Shown: positions 14,508 through 23,461, numbered from the stretch's first letter. The stretch: DNA of 26,814 nt from Planctomycetota bacterium (GCA_029573975.1 JAKQBU010000405.1:1-26814); one strand, 5' to 3'. A program made the numbers and translations. The notes: generated by a model not told the origin, from the letters alone.

Positions 14508-15539
14508 TTATTTGGTAACAAATCCCAGCCCTCTCAGCCACTGCACACACAGCCCCGGCCACGCCTTCGCCTCCGGGTGATCCTTCGCCAGCCCCAGCCC
14601 ATGCGCCCCATGCGGAAATACATGCAGCTCAAACGGCACCTTATTTTTGCTCAGCGACATCGCCAGCAGCAGACTGTTCTCCACCGGCACTCCCGCATCT
14701 TCCGCTGTATGCCAGATAAAACTCGGACAGGTATCCTTCGTAACCCGGTTTTCCAGACTCATATAATTCCGCAGTTCCTCCTCCGGGTTCTCCCCCAGCA
14801 GATTCACCATCGAACCGTTATGCCGGTACTCCCCGAACGAAATCACCGGATAACACGCAATCAGCGCGTTCGGCCGGCACGACTGCTTGTCCACCGGATC
14901 CGCCGCCTCCGGATACCCGCCGTCAAAAATCGTCGCCGCCGATACCGCCAGATGACCCCCCGCACTGAAACCCAGAATCCCGATCCGGTTCGGATCAATT
15001 CGCCACTCCGCGGCACAACTGCGCACCAGCCGGATCGCCCGCTGGGCATCCCCCAGCGGCACCGGATGCTTGTACGGCGCCACCCGGTACTGCAAAACAA
15101 ACGCCGACACACCTGCCCCATTAAGCCAATCCGCGATCGGCTTACCCTCATGCTCCGCCAGCCCACTGTATCCCCCCCCCGGACACACCACCACCGCCGC
15201 AAACGGCCCGTCCCCTTCCACCAGATACGGAGTAATCGTAGGCTTATCCGCCGGTGTCTCCCCTACCGCGCCCGGCGCTGGTCCTTCCCACAACAGCCGC
15301 AGCGGTAATACCTTCGCTATCGGCGCCACTTCCGCAGGAGCTGGCGACGGAGCCGCAGGGGCCGCCGGTGCTGCTGGCGGCGCTGGTGGTGCTGGCACTG
15401 CCGGAGGGGCAGCCGGAGGGGCTGGAGGTGGCGCTGCCGGTGTCTCACCTTCTGCCAGTAAAACTCCCACCCCAAAAATCAGCCCCGCCAGCACAAGGAA
15501 CGTCAATCCTATCCTTTTATGGATTGCCTGACTTCTCAC
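14508..15539 (-). CDS. Exported alpha/beta-hydrolase (acetyl-xylan-esterase-like) with Pro/Ala linker
   Basis: 343 residues from the GTG at 15539, which has AAGGAGA about 7 nt upstream; the TTG six codons earlier sits before that site and is rejected. N-terminal hydrophobic helix (about 10-28) as signal or anchor, a Pro/Ala-only linker (33-70), then an alpha/beta-hydrolase of the BD-FAE/'xylanase B-like' esterase type. Landmarks are the oxyanion loop CPGGGY, the nucleophile elbow GFSAGGH (S192), an Asp in AEDAGVP and the His in FPHGAHGLG. Such enzymes take acetyl or related ester groups off polysaccharides. It is the last gene of the carbohydrate operon, 38 nt after the GH95-like gene. Confidence 0.87.
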   Translation of the reverse strand: MRSQAIHKRIGLTFLVLAGLIFGVGVLLAEGETPAAPPPAPPAAPPAVPAPPAPPAAPAAPAAPSPAPAEVAPIAKVLPLRLLWEGPAPGAVGETPADKPTITPYLVEGDGPFAAVVVCPGGGYSGLAEHEGKPIADWLNGAGVSAFVLQYRVAPYKHPVPLGDAQRAIRLVRSCAAEWRIDPNRIGILGFSAGGHLAVSAATIFDGGYPEAADPVDKQSCRPNALIACYPVISFGEYRHNGSMVNLLGENPEEELRNYMSLENRVTKDTCPSFIWHTAEDAGVPVENSLLLAMSLSKNKVPFELHVFPHGAHGLGLAKDHPEAKAWPGLCVQWLRGLGFVTK

Positions 15540-15577
15540 GTATAATCTCCTTATCAACTCAGCTATCTATACACGCA

Positions 15578-18355
15578 TCAGAACATTCTTTCCAGTCCTA
15601 ATCCGGTTAACCCGGCCGGGCTGGATTTCGCACCACGGTTCTCTTCATATTGTACCGGTGTGGTCTGCCATCTTTCACCTAAATTATTTATCGGAATTTT
15701 CCGCGGAATGAGTACAAACATCTCATTTTGCCCGGTCTGAAATTCGATCCGTTTGCCCTCAAACAGCCCGGCTTCCCCGCCATTCTTCCACAAAAACGCC
15801 TGCGGCCAGGGATTTTCCACAATACAGGGATTGCCACGCTGGCTTTGGATCGAAACCCATACCGGCTGGCCGTTCTCGATCTCCGCCGAAACAACAAAAC
15901 CGCCCGCCGCATGTAATGTGAACCTGGCCTTCTGCGTTTCCCGTACCGCCGGGCCAATCCGGATAATACCGTCGTGACTCTGCAAAAGGGACTCGTTCAT
16001 CGCGCAGGCCAGCACATACATCGCCTCCAGCGAGGCATGACGGAATGGCCAACTGGACAGTGGAAACCGTTTCCCCGCCCGCGGATTTCCCGGTTCCGCC
16101 TCCCGAACATCGCCAACGATGTTCTTGCCAAACCGGTTAATCGCTGCCGCCTCAATATCCTCGATAAGCCCCCAATGCGTCCACCCATTGACATAAATCT
16201 GCCACTGGTCCGGATATACCCGCAGAACCTCGCCCAGTTCCCTCCCCAACCCCAGCCGGGCCAAAACCACAGGCAGCGGATCCCATCCTACCCCGCTGGG
16301 CGTATACAGCTTGGCCGTATTCACCGCCGCCAGAAAATCCGCCGTCCCTCGATCCGAAAGCCCCATCGGCCCCGCGGGAAATACCGTCGCAAATTCCGCC
16401 CACGGAAAAATACCCACATAATTTCCCCAATCGTATTTAATCACGGTCACCGGCGACTGGCCCCGCTTCAGCTTCTGCATGATCTCCCGCCTGTCATCCA
16501 AATCGGCACAACTCGGCTTCTGGAGCGGGGTACAGGAAAGCAGCCATCGTTTTTCCTCGATCCCCCAGCCGGCCGCCAGCATTTCCTCTGAAACCGCCGG
16601 ATCCCCCTTGAATACTCCCATCCGCAAGGTATTCCCGTCCGGGTCGCGCATTTGCTCATCCATCTTTACCCTGGGCCAGGGCGCCAGATGGTCCGCCAAC
16701 TCCTGCCATTTCGGCAACTCCGCCTCTTCCACCCCCGCCTGGCGGCAGGCCTCTATGGTTGCCAGAAACAACGCCTTGCCGCACGCCAGCTCGGTGATGC
16801 TGTCCTTCAGTGGAATCCATCCTTCATACGCCGACCCGCGCTGCGCATGATACAGCCCGTCCTCTTCCTTCACAAATAGCGTTTCAAAAAACCGGGCCGC
16901 CTTGAGCATGTAGGGCAAGGCCCGGGCTTTTAAAAATTCCGGATCGCCCGTATATTGATACTGCCTCCAGAAATCCAACGCAATCTGGGCCACCGGTGTG
17001 TGATTGATTTTCTCCGCTATCGAATTATACCCCCGCCTTTCGCACACATCCGAAACGTACGCCCCATCTTCCACCCCAAACAATTCCTTGGCGTCCTGCT
17101 GGGCATAAGGCAGAGAACGAAAACGGTATTCCAAATACGGCTCAATCAGATCCGGATGCCCCGCCGCATTCAGCGGCCAGTACAACTGTTGCTGATTCCA
17201 GTGAAAATAAAAATTCCAGGCCTGAAAATCCCGGCTCCAGTTCCACAGCCCGTTAATAAAACGACCCGGGTACTTCCCACCCTGCGACGCCTTGGCGTAA
17301 TACATCGCCAGATGCCACAAATTGTCCAGATAATCATCTCCCGACTCCATCCGCGAACGCAGCCAGAATGCTTTCCACACCCGCTTCTGTTCATCCTTCA
17401 ATGGTTTCAGATCGCCAATCGCCTGCAAACTTTGCCGCACCGCCGCCACCGCTGCCGATTCCAGCGGCGAAGTCACCGCCGTCAAAAGGGTAAACCGGCT
17501 TCCCGGACCTCCCGCAATCTTTGCCAAAGCCGCATAAGAATGCTCGTCATAATACTCCGCCTGGCATTTTTCCATAGCACGCACGGTCGTCCCCACCGCA
17601 AAGGTCCCGCTAGTCAGCCGATGCGTCAGATACATACCCTCCGCATCGATAGAGGGATTCGTCCCTTTCAGCCCCAGGGCCGCATCGCCGTTAATCTGGC
17701 TGTACCAGTGCGAAAATGTCCGCGAGCCGAATCGTTCCAGCGTCACTTCAATCGGGATCGCTTCGTTTAACTCATTCGTAACCTCACAGCAAAAAACACC
17801 ATCCTGCTCACTGACAAAAGCCTCCACCGTTACCGATCCGAATGGCCCTTGGGCCAGGATGGTCAGGGTCGCATCCGCCAGCCGCAGCCGGCCCCGAAAA
17901 TCGGAAAGATAAAACACATCAAAAATGGGAACTTTAAAATCGACGATCAATCGGCCCGCGTGCCGCAAAGTCGTGCTGGTTTCCTCTTCGTTGCCGGCCC
18001 AGTTGGTGAATCGCCCGATCGGCGCATCATCCCACAAATCGGACTTGTTTATGGCAAAAATCAGCTTCGAGCCTTCGCACCAGCCCAGCACCCCCACCTC
18101 CCCGTTGCCCAGCGCCATCCCCTGCATCGGATCTTCCGGCGGGCTGAGATACACCAGGTCATGCCGGGCCACCCTCCCCGGCCAGCCGATCTGCCACTGT
18201 CCCGTCTTTATATCAAAGGGGGTTGCGAATCCTTCCGGATTCACTATCGCATCGCCAGCCGGCGCCTCCGCCGCCCTCAGCTCGCCTGCGGAAAAATACC
18301 CCGGAAATGCCAAAAATAGGCTTGGAACAAGAATCATCATTTTCTTCCACTTCAT
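15578..18355 (-). CDS. Secreted DUF5703 / GH95-like glycoside hydrolase
   Basis: 925 residues with a signal peptide (about 1-29). The N-terminal beta domain begins with MALGNGEVGVLGWCEG and FAINKSDLWDD, close to the 'GNG-x-GLxVW...KTDAWD' start of DUF5703 proteins. The central part (about 330-760) is rich in helices and Trp (GLWNWSRDFQAWNFYFHWN, then YWPLNAAGHPDLIEP) and fits the (alpha/alpha)6 barrel of GH95 and related fucosidases/galactosidases. A beta domain closes the protein. It should act in the periplasm or outside on a fucose-, galactose- or rhamnose-containing glycan. GGGAG lies about 6 nt before the ATG, 13 nt after the beta-helix/EEP gene. The exact linkage is unknown. Confidence 0.8.
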   Translation of the reverse strand: MKWKKMMILVPSLFLAFPGYFSAGELRAAEAPAGDAIVNPEGFATPFDIKTGQWQIGWPGRVARHDLVYLSPPEDPMQGMALGNGEVGVLGWCEGSKLIFAINKSDLWDDAPIGRFTNWAGNEEETSTTLRHAGRLIVDFKVPIFDVFYLSDFRGRLRLADATLTILAQGPFGSVTVEAFVSEQDGVFCCEVTNELNEAIPIEVTLERFGSRTFSHWYSQINGDAALGLKGTNPSIDAEGMYLTHRLTSGTFAVGTTVRAMEKCQAEYYDEHSYAALAKIAGGPGSRFTLLTAVTSPLESAAVAAVRQSLQAIGDLKPLKDEQKRVWKAFWLRSRMESGDDYLDNLWHLAMYYAKASQGGKYPGRFINGLWNWSRDFQAWNFYFHWNQQQLYWPLNAAGHPDLIEPYLEYRFRSLPYAQQDAKELFGVEDGAYVSDVCERRGYNSIAEKINHTPVAQIALDFWRQYQYTGDPEFLKARALPYMLKAARFFETLFVKEEDGLYHAQRGSAYEGWIPLKDSITELACGKALFLATIEACRQAGVEEAELPKWQELADHLAPWPRVKMDEQMRDPDGNTLRMGVFKGDPAVSEEMLAAGWGIEEKRWLLSCTPLQKPSCADLDDRREIMQKLKRGQSPVTVIKYDWGNYVGIFPWAEFATVFPAGPMGLSDRGTADFLAAVNTAKLYTPSGVGWDPLPVVLARLGLGRELGEVLRVYPDQWQIYVNGWTHWGLIEDIEAAAINRFGKNIVGDVREAEPGNPRAGKRFPLSSWPFRHASLEAMYVLACAMNESLLQSHDGIIRIGPAVRETQKARFTLHAAGGFVVSAEIENGQPVWVSIQSQRGNPCIVENPWPQAFLWKNGGEAGLFEGKRIEFQTGQNEMFVLIPRKIPINNLGERWQTTPVQYEENRGAKSSPAGLTGLGLERMF

Positions 18356-18368
18356 GGCTGCTCCCTGA

Positions 18369-20765
18369 TTATGGTTCTTGATCCGGTATTTCGCCGGGCA
18401 AAACGATTTGTGCCATCACCGGGAAATGATCGGATGGATATCGGCCGTTTTTCTGCATATGAACGATCTCCGCCCCGCGAACCTGCACCTCAGGTGATAC
18501 AAAAATGTAATCGATTTTTCCCACGCCGCTTCTTCCCTCAAAACCATGAAAGGTTCCTACCCCGCCAACCTCAGGATGCAAAACCCGAAACGAATCGCGC
18601 AGAACCACAGTGGAGCTATTCTGATTCCCCGCCTCCCCGGCGAAAGCATGGCTTCCCTTCAGGTATAACACCGCCGGATTGTCTTCCTCGGCATTAAAAT
18701 CCCCCGTAACGATCACGGGATCGGGATGTTTCCGCTGTCGGATCCGCCGCGACAGCAGTTGGACGCTCTTCTCCCGGGACGGCTGGGATTGGTGGTCCAG
18801 GTGTAGATTATAGATATAGAACGCCCGCCCGGACGTTTTTTCGATCAGCCTGGCCCAACTGCAGATTCGCACACAGGCGTTCCCCCAATGCCGGGAGCCG
18901 GCAACCTCGGGCGTGTCGGAAAACCAGAACGTTCCCGACTCCTCCGCCTGGAACCGGTCCTGCCGGTAGAGGATCACCGAATACTCTCCCTTTTCTTTCC
19001 CGTCCTCCCGCCCTACTCCGATCTCTTGATACACCGGCAGCGCCTGCCGAATCTGGTCGATCTGAAAACGCAGGGCCTCCTGCAAACCAGCTACGTCGGG
19101 TCTCTCTTCCCGCAGCACGTCGAAAACCAGCTCCTTCCGCTTCTCCCAATGATTGTCGCCGTCATTGGCCGTGCCGTAGCGAATATTAAAGCTCATGATT
19201 TCCAGACTCAGATCGTTTTCCCAAAACAAAATCCCTCGCCCCGTCCCCCCTCTCGGCGTCGAATTCGGATAATCCGGATTCGGCTTCTGCGTAACCACTG
19301 CCACCAGGCCGCGCGGCTCCAGAATCTTCTCCTCCGCCGCCCCCCCCGACGCATACCGCGCCCGCACCTCCCCCAGCGTAAAATTCCGCACCACGCAATC
19401 CCGATCCGGCGAAAACACCTCCACCCACTGCCCCGGATCATTTTCCGCAAACTTAATCGTCATCGACTTCGGCCCCACCTGCACCAGCTTATACTCCGGC
19501 TGCCCCGCCTCCTCCGGATCAAATCCCAGCAACACCTCCCGGATCGACAGCCCGTCCGCATTCAGCGCCGCCTGAAACGGCGCCTCCGCCGTCCGCTCCC
19601 TCACCTCAATCCCCCGAAAATACACATTCCGCAGATTCTCAATCGGATCGGCATAATCATTCGCCCGCCCCAGCTCCAGATTCGGCTGATCGTACAGCTT
19701 ATATTCGCTGATCCCCCGGATCCCCCGAAACACCACATCCGCCACATCGCACGCCGCCTTCTGCCCGCTGGAATACCGCTTCGTCCCCGGCAGCAGCCGG
19801 ATCGACCCCGGCCCCGGCGTCTCCACCTCCTCCACCAGCACATGATCGATCATCCCGAATCCGATCGCCGTATGCTTCCAGTCCCACGGCAGCAGCCCCA
19901 CCATATCATCATACGTCGTCCCCGATATCCGCCGGATCACCCCCCAATGCGCCGGCCCGTTAATATGCACCCCATCCCGCCGGTGCTCCTCAAACCGGAT
20001 GTCCTCCACCACAAACTCTTCACACCGGCTCATCTGCACCCCATGCGGCCGGCACTGCCGGATCGTCAGATTCCCCACCCGTACCCGCCGGACCTGATTC
20101 AGCAGAATCGTCCCGTGCGACTGGATCGTGCCTTGCCGGTCCCCAAATCCATTCACGTTCCCATTGCTCTGCCCCGGCGCCGTCGCCAGCGTCGTCCAGA
20201 TCCCCCCGTCGATCACAATATCCCGGTCCGCCCCCTCCGCCACCTCCGCCGGCCCCTCCTTCTCAATCGCCAGCTTCTCATTCCGCACCATGCAGCAGTT
20301 CGACCCCGGCCGCAGCCGCATCTCCGCCTTCGCATCCGCCGCCAGCGTATTGCCCGTATGCACAATCAGCGGCCCGTCCAGATAATACGGCTTCTCCCGC
20401 GCCGGTATATACACCACCGGATTCTCATCCAGCGCCGCCTGCATCGCCTCCGTCCAGATTTCCCCCCTTACATCCACCGTCCGTTCCCCCCCCTGCTCAT
20501 CCGGCCAGACCTCCGTCCACACCTCCTCCCGCACCCGCTGCCGGTACTTCTCCACACGACACCCCCCCGCCTGCCACTGCTTCCGCGCCTCCTCCACCCC
20601 TGCCCCCATCAGCACCTTCGCCTGCCCCAGCCGCTCATAAATCCCCACCGCAATCTCCTCCTCACTCGCCCGCCCCGCCCCCGCCGCCTCTCCTCCAGCC
20701 AATACCAATCCCGATAGAATCAGAAAAACGGGCAAAATATTCACAAAAAATGGTTTTACTTTCAT
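18369..20765 (-). CDS. Secreted fusion: right-handed beta-helix + endonuclease/exonuclease/phosphatase (EEP) domain
   Basis: 798 residues from the ATG at 20765, where a clean signal peptide starts (MKVKPFFVNILPVFLILSGL). The frame extends to a TTG at 20837, but that extra part is not signal-like. Residues about 100-480 form a pectate-lyase-type parallel beta-helix, with successive short beta rungs such as VRVGNLTIRQC, HGVQMSRCEEFVVEDIRF and GVHINGPAHWGVI. Residues about 520-798 are a full EEP domain: SFNIRYG, the Glu in GLQEA, NLHLDH, GDFNAEE (about residue 687), KIDYIF and SDHFP. EEP enzymes cleave phosphodiesters or phosphomonoesters (nucleases, sphingomyelinases). The beta-helix may bind or cut an acidic polysaccharide; no catalytic residues could be assigned. 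First gene of the operon. Confidence 0.85.
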   Translation of the reverse strand: MKVKPFFVNILPVFLILSGLVLAGGEAAGAGRASEEEIAVGIYERLGQAKVLMGAGVEEARKQWQAGGCRVEKYRQRVREEVWTEVWPDEQGGERTVDVRGEIWTEAMQAALDENPVVYIPAREKPYYLDGPLIVHTGNTLAADAKAEMRLRPGSNCCMVRNEKLAIEKEGPAEVAEGADRDIVIDGGIWTTLATAPGQSNGNVNGFGDRQGTIQSHGTILLNQVRRVRVGNLTIRQCRPHGVQMSRCEEFVVEDIRFEEHRRDGVHINGPAHWGVIRRISGTTYDDMVGLLPWDWKHTAIGFGMIDHVLVEEVETPGPGSIRLLPGTKRYSSGQKAACDVADVVFRGIRGISEYKLYDQPNLELGRANDYADPIENLRNVYFRGIEVRERTAEAPFQAALNADGLSIREVLLGFDPEEAGQPEYKLVQVGPKSMTIKFAENDPGQWVEVFSPDRDCVVRNFTLGEVRARYASGGAAEEKILEPRGLVAVVTQKPNPDYPNSTPRGGTGRGILFWENDLSLEIMSFNIRYGTANDGDNHWEKRKELVFDVLREERPDVAGLQEALRFQIDQIRQALPVYQEIGVGREDGKEKGEYSVILYRQDRFQAEESGTFWFSDTPEVAGSRHWGNACVRICSWARLIEKTSGRAFYIYNLHLDHQSQPSREKSVQLLSRRIRQRKHPDPVIVTGDFNAEEDNPAVLYLKGSHAFAGEAGNQNSSTVVLRDSFRVLHPEVGGVGTFHGFEGRSGVGKIDYIFVSPEVQVRGAEIVHMQKNGRYPSDHFPVMAQIVLPGEIPDQEP

Positions 20766-20939
20766 TACGCACTCACACAACGGCTTGCATTCAAACTCCG
20801 AATCAAGTCCGCGTTTCTTTATAACCAGGACAGCCAAAATTGCAAAAAAATTATCGCTCCCCGTAAAATTTGCCCGCTAACCTTCCTCCCTTTAGTAAGT
20901 CTTTTTAAATAAAAGAGATACTCTGTACAATGTTTGCCC

Positions 20940-20960
20940 TGCAATTCAGTAGGAATTGCA
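20940..20960. promoter_or_regulatory. Perfect dyad TGCAATTC-N5-GAATTGCA
   Basis: Two perfectly complementary 8-bp arms (20940-20947, 20953-20960) with a 5-bp spacer, centred in the divergent region. It lies about 10 bp upstream of the minus-strand promoter candidate. The symmetry suits a dimeric DNA-binding regulator. Confidence 0.5.
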
Positions 20961-20996
20961 AAATCAATAATAACTGGCACGAAAAACCAACGATAC

Positions 20997-21025
20997 TTTA
21001 CAGCCGCCCGACTATTTTCTATAAT
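20997..21025 (+). promoter_or_regulatory. Sigma-70-type promoter of the membrane fusion protein operon
   Basis: TTTACA (20997-21002), 17-nt spacer, consensus TATAAT (21020-21025). The best promoter in the window; predicted start near 21032, about 96 nt before the ATG at 21128. Confidence 0.7.
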
Positions 21026-21030
21026 ATATG

Positions 21031-21059
21031 TTTTAACCGGCATACTACGCCGGCTAAAA
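21031..21059. promoter_or_regulatory. Operator-like dyad over the transcription start
   Basis: TTTTAACCGGC (21031-21041), 7-bp spacer, GCCGGCTAAAA (21049-21059): 10 of 11 positions symmetric. It begins 5 bp after the -10 box, so a bound protein would block initiation or early elongation. Confidence 0.55.
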
Positions 21060-21127
21060 CCGCGCAGTGTATATAAATCAATGATATATAACAAGTTAAA
21101 GTTAAACTGTTTTGGAAAGGTTTGCCA

Positions 21128-22288
21128 ATGGAGTCTTTTCTAAAAAAAGGGATCGCCCATGTGGTTGTCTGGCTTGCGGTTGTGGCCTTAACCGTCTATT
21201 TGTTTAACCAGCGAAATGCTTCCGTGGAATGGCTGGGGTTGGCGCAGTGCCAAATTTTTGAAGTCGCCCCCCTATACGAAGGGGTTCTGGAACGCCTGGA
21301 GGTCAAGCTGTATGACAAAGTCCGCAAAGGACAAGTCCTGGCCGTTCTCAACGATGATCTATACGAAGCCCAGATTCAGGGCATTGCCGGCGAAGCGGAA
21401 CGCCTGGAGGCCGAACTAAAAGAAAAGAGGAATATCCTCGAAGCGGATATCGCCAATCGGAATTCCGAATGGATCGCCGAATACCGGGCCTTTAAGGCCG
21501 ATGAAGTCATGCAACGTACCCGGCTCCTGGAAATCAAAGCCCTCCAGGAATCGGACAAAATCCTGATGGCCGACCTCCAGCGGGATTGGGAAAATATGAA
21601 AAAAATGTACGAAAAGGATACCCTCTCCCAGTACGATGTCCAAAAAGCCGAGGCCCTCTACCTTTCTCTCAAGGAAAAAGTCCAGGGAAACGAAATCTTC
21701 CTCCAGCAACTGGAAATCGAAGTGCAGCAGGCCCAGCAGCGCTGCGAAGAATACAAAACCCATATGCCGGTGACTCCTTCGCTGGATTTGGCGCTCGAAC
21801 ATATTGAAAAAGCCATTGCCGGACAGGAAAAACTGATGCAGGAATTCATCGTAATGAAAGAAGCCATGGTGATCAAATCCCCCTGCGACGGTACCGTGAT
21901 CCCGGTCACCGGCAACCAGAATGAAACCATCCTCCAGCGGCCCGGCGAATCCCTCCTCCGCCAGCAGGGCGAAACCCTGATGCCCGGCGATCCGATTCTG
22001 GCCATTGCCGAAGAGCAGGTAAATACGGTCATTGTCTATGCTGCCGACCTTCACATCGATCATCTGGAGCGCCAGCAGGTGAACCTCCAGGTTGTCAAAA
22101 AAAATACTCCCTATCAGACCACCGAAGCGCAAACCTTCCGCATCAGTCCCACCATGGAAGTTATTCCCGAACAGCTCCGTACCGACCCGACCCTCTTGGA
22201 ATGGGGACGGCCCATCCTGATTCAGATACCCCATGGTTTCGAACTGGCCTCCGGGGAACTGGTAAATGTCAAATCGATACCTCAATAA
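21128..22288 (+). CDS. HlyD/RND-type membrane fusion (periplasmic adaptor) protein
   Basis: 386 residues from the ATG at 21128 (GGAAAGG about 7 nt upstream; the TTG at 21122 is too close to that site). One N-terminal membrane helix (about 9-28). A half lipoyl-like motif YEGVLERLEVKLYDKVRKGQVLAVL (about 49-73), a long alpha-hairpin coiled coil (about 85-235, rich in Glu/Lys/Leu/Gln), the second lipoyl half with KSPCDGTV, then beta-barrel sequence. Such adaptors link an inner-membrane pump to an outer-membrane channel. No transporter gene is next to it, so it may serve a distant pump. A DUF3616 lipoprotein gene follows after 21 nt. Confidence 0.85.
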   Translation: MESFLKKGIAHVVVWLAVVALTVYLFNQRNASVEWLGLAQCQIFEVAPLYEGVLERLEVKLYDKVRKGQVLAVLNDDLYEAQIQGIAGEAERLEAELKEKRNILEADIANRNSEWIAEYRAFKADEVMQRTRLLEIKALQESDKILMADLQRDWENMKKMYEKDTLSQYDVQKAEALYLSLKEKVQGNEIFLQQLEIEVQQAQQRCEEYKTHMPVTPSLDLALEHIEKAIAGQEKLMQEFIVMKEAMVIKSPCDGTVIPVTGNQNETILQRPGESLLRQQGETLMPGDPILAIAEEQVNTVIVYAADLHIDHLERQQVNLQVVKKNTPYQTTEAQTFRISPTMEVIPEQLRTDPTLLEWGRPILIQIPHGFELASGELVNVKSIPQ

Positions 22289-22309
22289 ATTTGGAAAAGG
22301 GCTTTGACT

Positions 22310-23461
22310 ATGAACTCCAGCAATAACCGAGTTGCATTGATCCTGATATTTGCTCTTCTGTGGCTTTCCGTTTCTTCCTGTACTTCCGAACCGGCCGCCT
22401 CGCAGGAATCAAATGCAAATATCCTGACCTTCTACGGCACCTCCGATGCCTCCGCCGCCGTCGCCCTCGACGACCACTGTTTCCTGGTCGCCGACGACGA
22501 AAACAACACCCTCCGCCTCTACCCATTCCAGAACGTTCATCTCCCTCTGGCCCAATTTGACCTGACCTCTCACCTCGGCACCACCGAAAAATTCCCCGAA
22601 GCCGACATCGAAGGCGCTACCCGTATCGGCTCCCGCATCTACTGGATTACCTCCCACGGCCGCAATCTCGACGGCAAACCCCGCCCCAACCGTTATCGCT
22701 TCTTCGCCACCGACCTCCAGCCCAATGACGGCTCCTGGACCATCACCCCCGCCGGCTCCCCCTGTTCCACCCTCGTCCAGGCCATGCTCCAGACCCCCGC
22801 CCTCCAGCCGCTCCACCTCGACCGCGCCACCCAGCTTGACAAACCCAACCTCACCAAAAAACAACTGAAGAAACTGGCCCCCAAGAAAGACGGACTCAAC
22901 ATCGAAGCCCTCGCCGCCTCTCCCGACCAACCCGACCAACCCGACCAACCCGTCCTGTACATCGGCTTCCGCAACCCCCTCATCCCCGACCCCAAAACCG
23001 GCCGCCTCCAGGCCCTGGTCATCCCCCTCCAAAACTTCCAGCAGGTCATCGAACAGCAGGCCCCTCCCCAGTTCGGCCAACCCCTCCTCTGGGACCTCGA
23101 CCGCCGCGGTCTGCGCTGCCTGGAATACTCCCCCTGCCATAAATGCTTTTTCCTCATCGCCGGCCCCCGCGACGACGAAACCGGCTTCGACCTCTACCGC
23201 TGGGACGGTAATCCCGGCTCCCAGCCGGCCAAAATCCCCCTCACCTTCAACACCCCCGGATTTGCCCCTGAAGCCATCCTCCTCTTTGACGACCGCCCCG
23301 ACCTCTACCTCCTCAGCGACGACGGCTCCCGCATAATCCAGCTCACCAGCCCCTCCCAATGCAAAAAAGGCGACCTCCTCCCCGGTAACCGCTGCCAGAA
23401 CAAACACCTTCTCAACCCCAGCCAAAAATCCTTCCGCGCCCTTCGCCTCACTCTGCCATAA
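22310..23461 (+). CDS. DUF3616-domain lipoprotein
   Basis: 383 residues from the ATG at 22310 (AAAAGG about 9 nt upstream; the TTG at 22304 is only 3 nt from it). Lipoprotein signal with lipobox V-S-S-C (Cys24), so it should sit in a membrane, facing the periplasm or exterior. The body opens with FYGTSDASAAVALDDHCFLVADDENNTLRLY, a strong match in pattern to DUF3616, a beta-propeller-like family of unknown function. A DQP tripeptide repeat (DNA 22922-22948) sits in a Pro-rich loop. Codon use is strikingly C-ending, unlike the next gene. Second gene of the adaptor operon. Confidence 0.82.
   Translation: MNSSNNRVALILIFALLWLSVSSCTSEPAASQESNANILTFYGTSDASAAVALDDHCFLVADDENNTLRLYPFQNVHLPLAQFDLTSHLGTTEKFPEADIEGATRIGSRIYWITSHGRNLDGKPRPNRYRFFATDLQPNDGSWTITPAGSPCSTLVQAMLQTPALQPLHLDRATQLDKPNLTKKQLKKLAPKKDGLNIEALAASPDQPDQPDQPVLYIGFRNPLIPDPKTGRLQALVIPLQNFQQVIEQQAPPQFGQPLLWDLDRRGLRCLEYSPCHKCFFLIAGPRDDETGFDLYRWDGNPGSQPAKIPLTFNTPGFAPEAILLFDDRPDLYLLSDDGSRIIQLTSPSQCKKGDLLPGNRCQNKHLLNPSQKSFRALRLTLP
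22922..22948 (+). repeat. 9-bp tandem repeat x3 in the DUF3616 gene
   Basis: CCCGACCAA occurs three times in direct succession, encoding Pro-Asp-Gln units in a loop of the DUF3616 protein. Unit gain or loss keeps the frame. Confidence 0.9.

Larger units (their letters stand above)
20766..21127. other. Divergent regulatory region (362 bp)
   Basis: Separates the carbohydrate operon (-) from the membrane-fusion-protein operon (+). It holds a perfect 8-bp dyad (20940-20960), a well-formed + strand promoter (20997-21025) with a dyad over its start (21031-21059), and a weaker minus-strand promoter candidate (TTGTAC, 17 nt, TAAAAA) just beyond the first dyad. Confidence 0.6.

Noticed and set aside
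18888..20717. Open frame of 609 codons on the + strand
   Set aside because: It is antisense to the beta-helix/EEP gene, made almost wholly of Arg, Pro, His and Leu, and reflects the strong third-position bias of the true gene.
22922..22948. Possible CRISPR-like repeat
   Set aside because: Nine-base units in direct succession without spacers, inside a coding frame; an amino-acid repeat, not an array.
22409..23425. Open frame of 338 codons on the minus strand
   Set aside because: Gly/Val/Glu-rich shadow of the DUF3616 lipoprotein gene, whose signal peptide, lipobox and ribosome site support the + strand.
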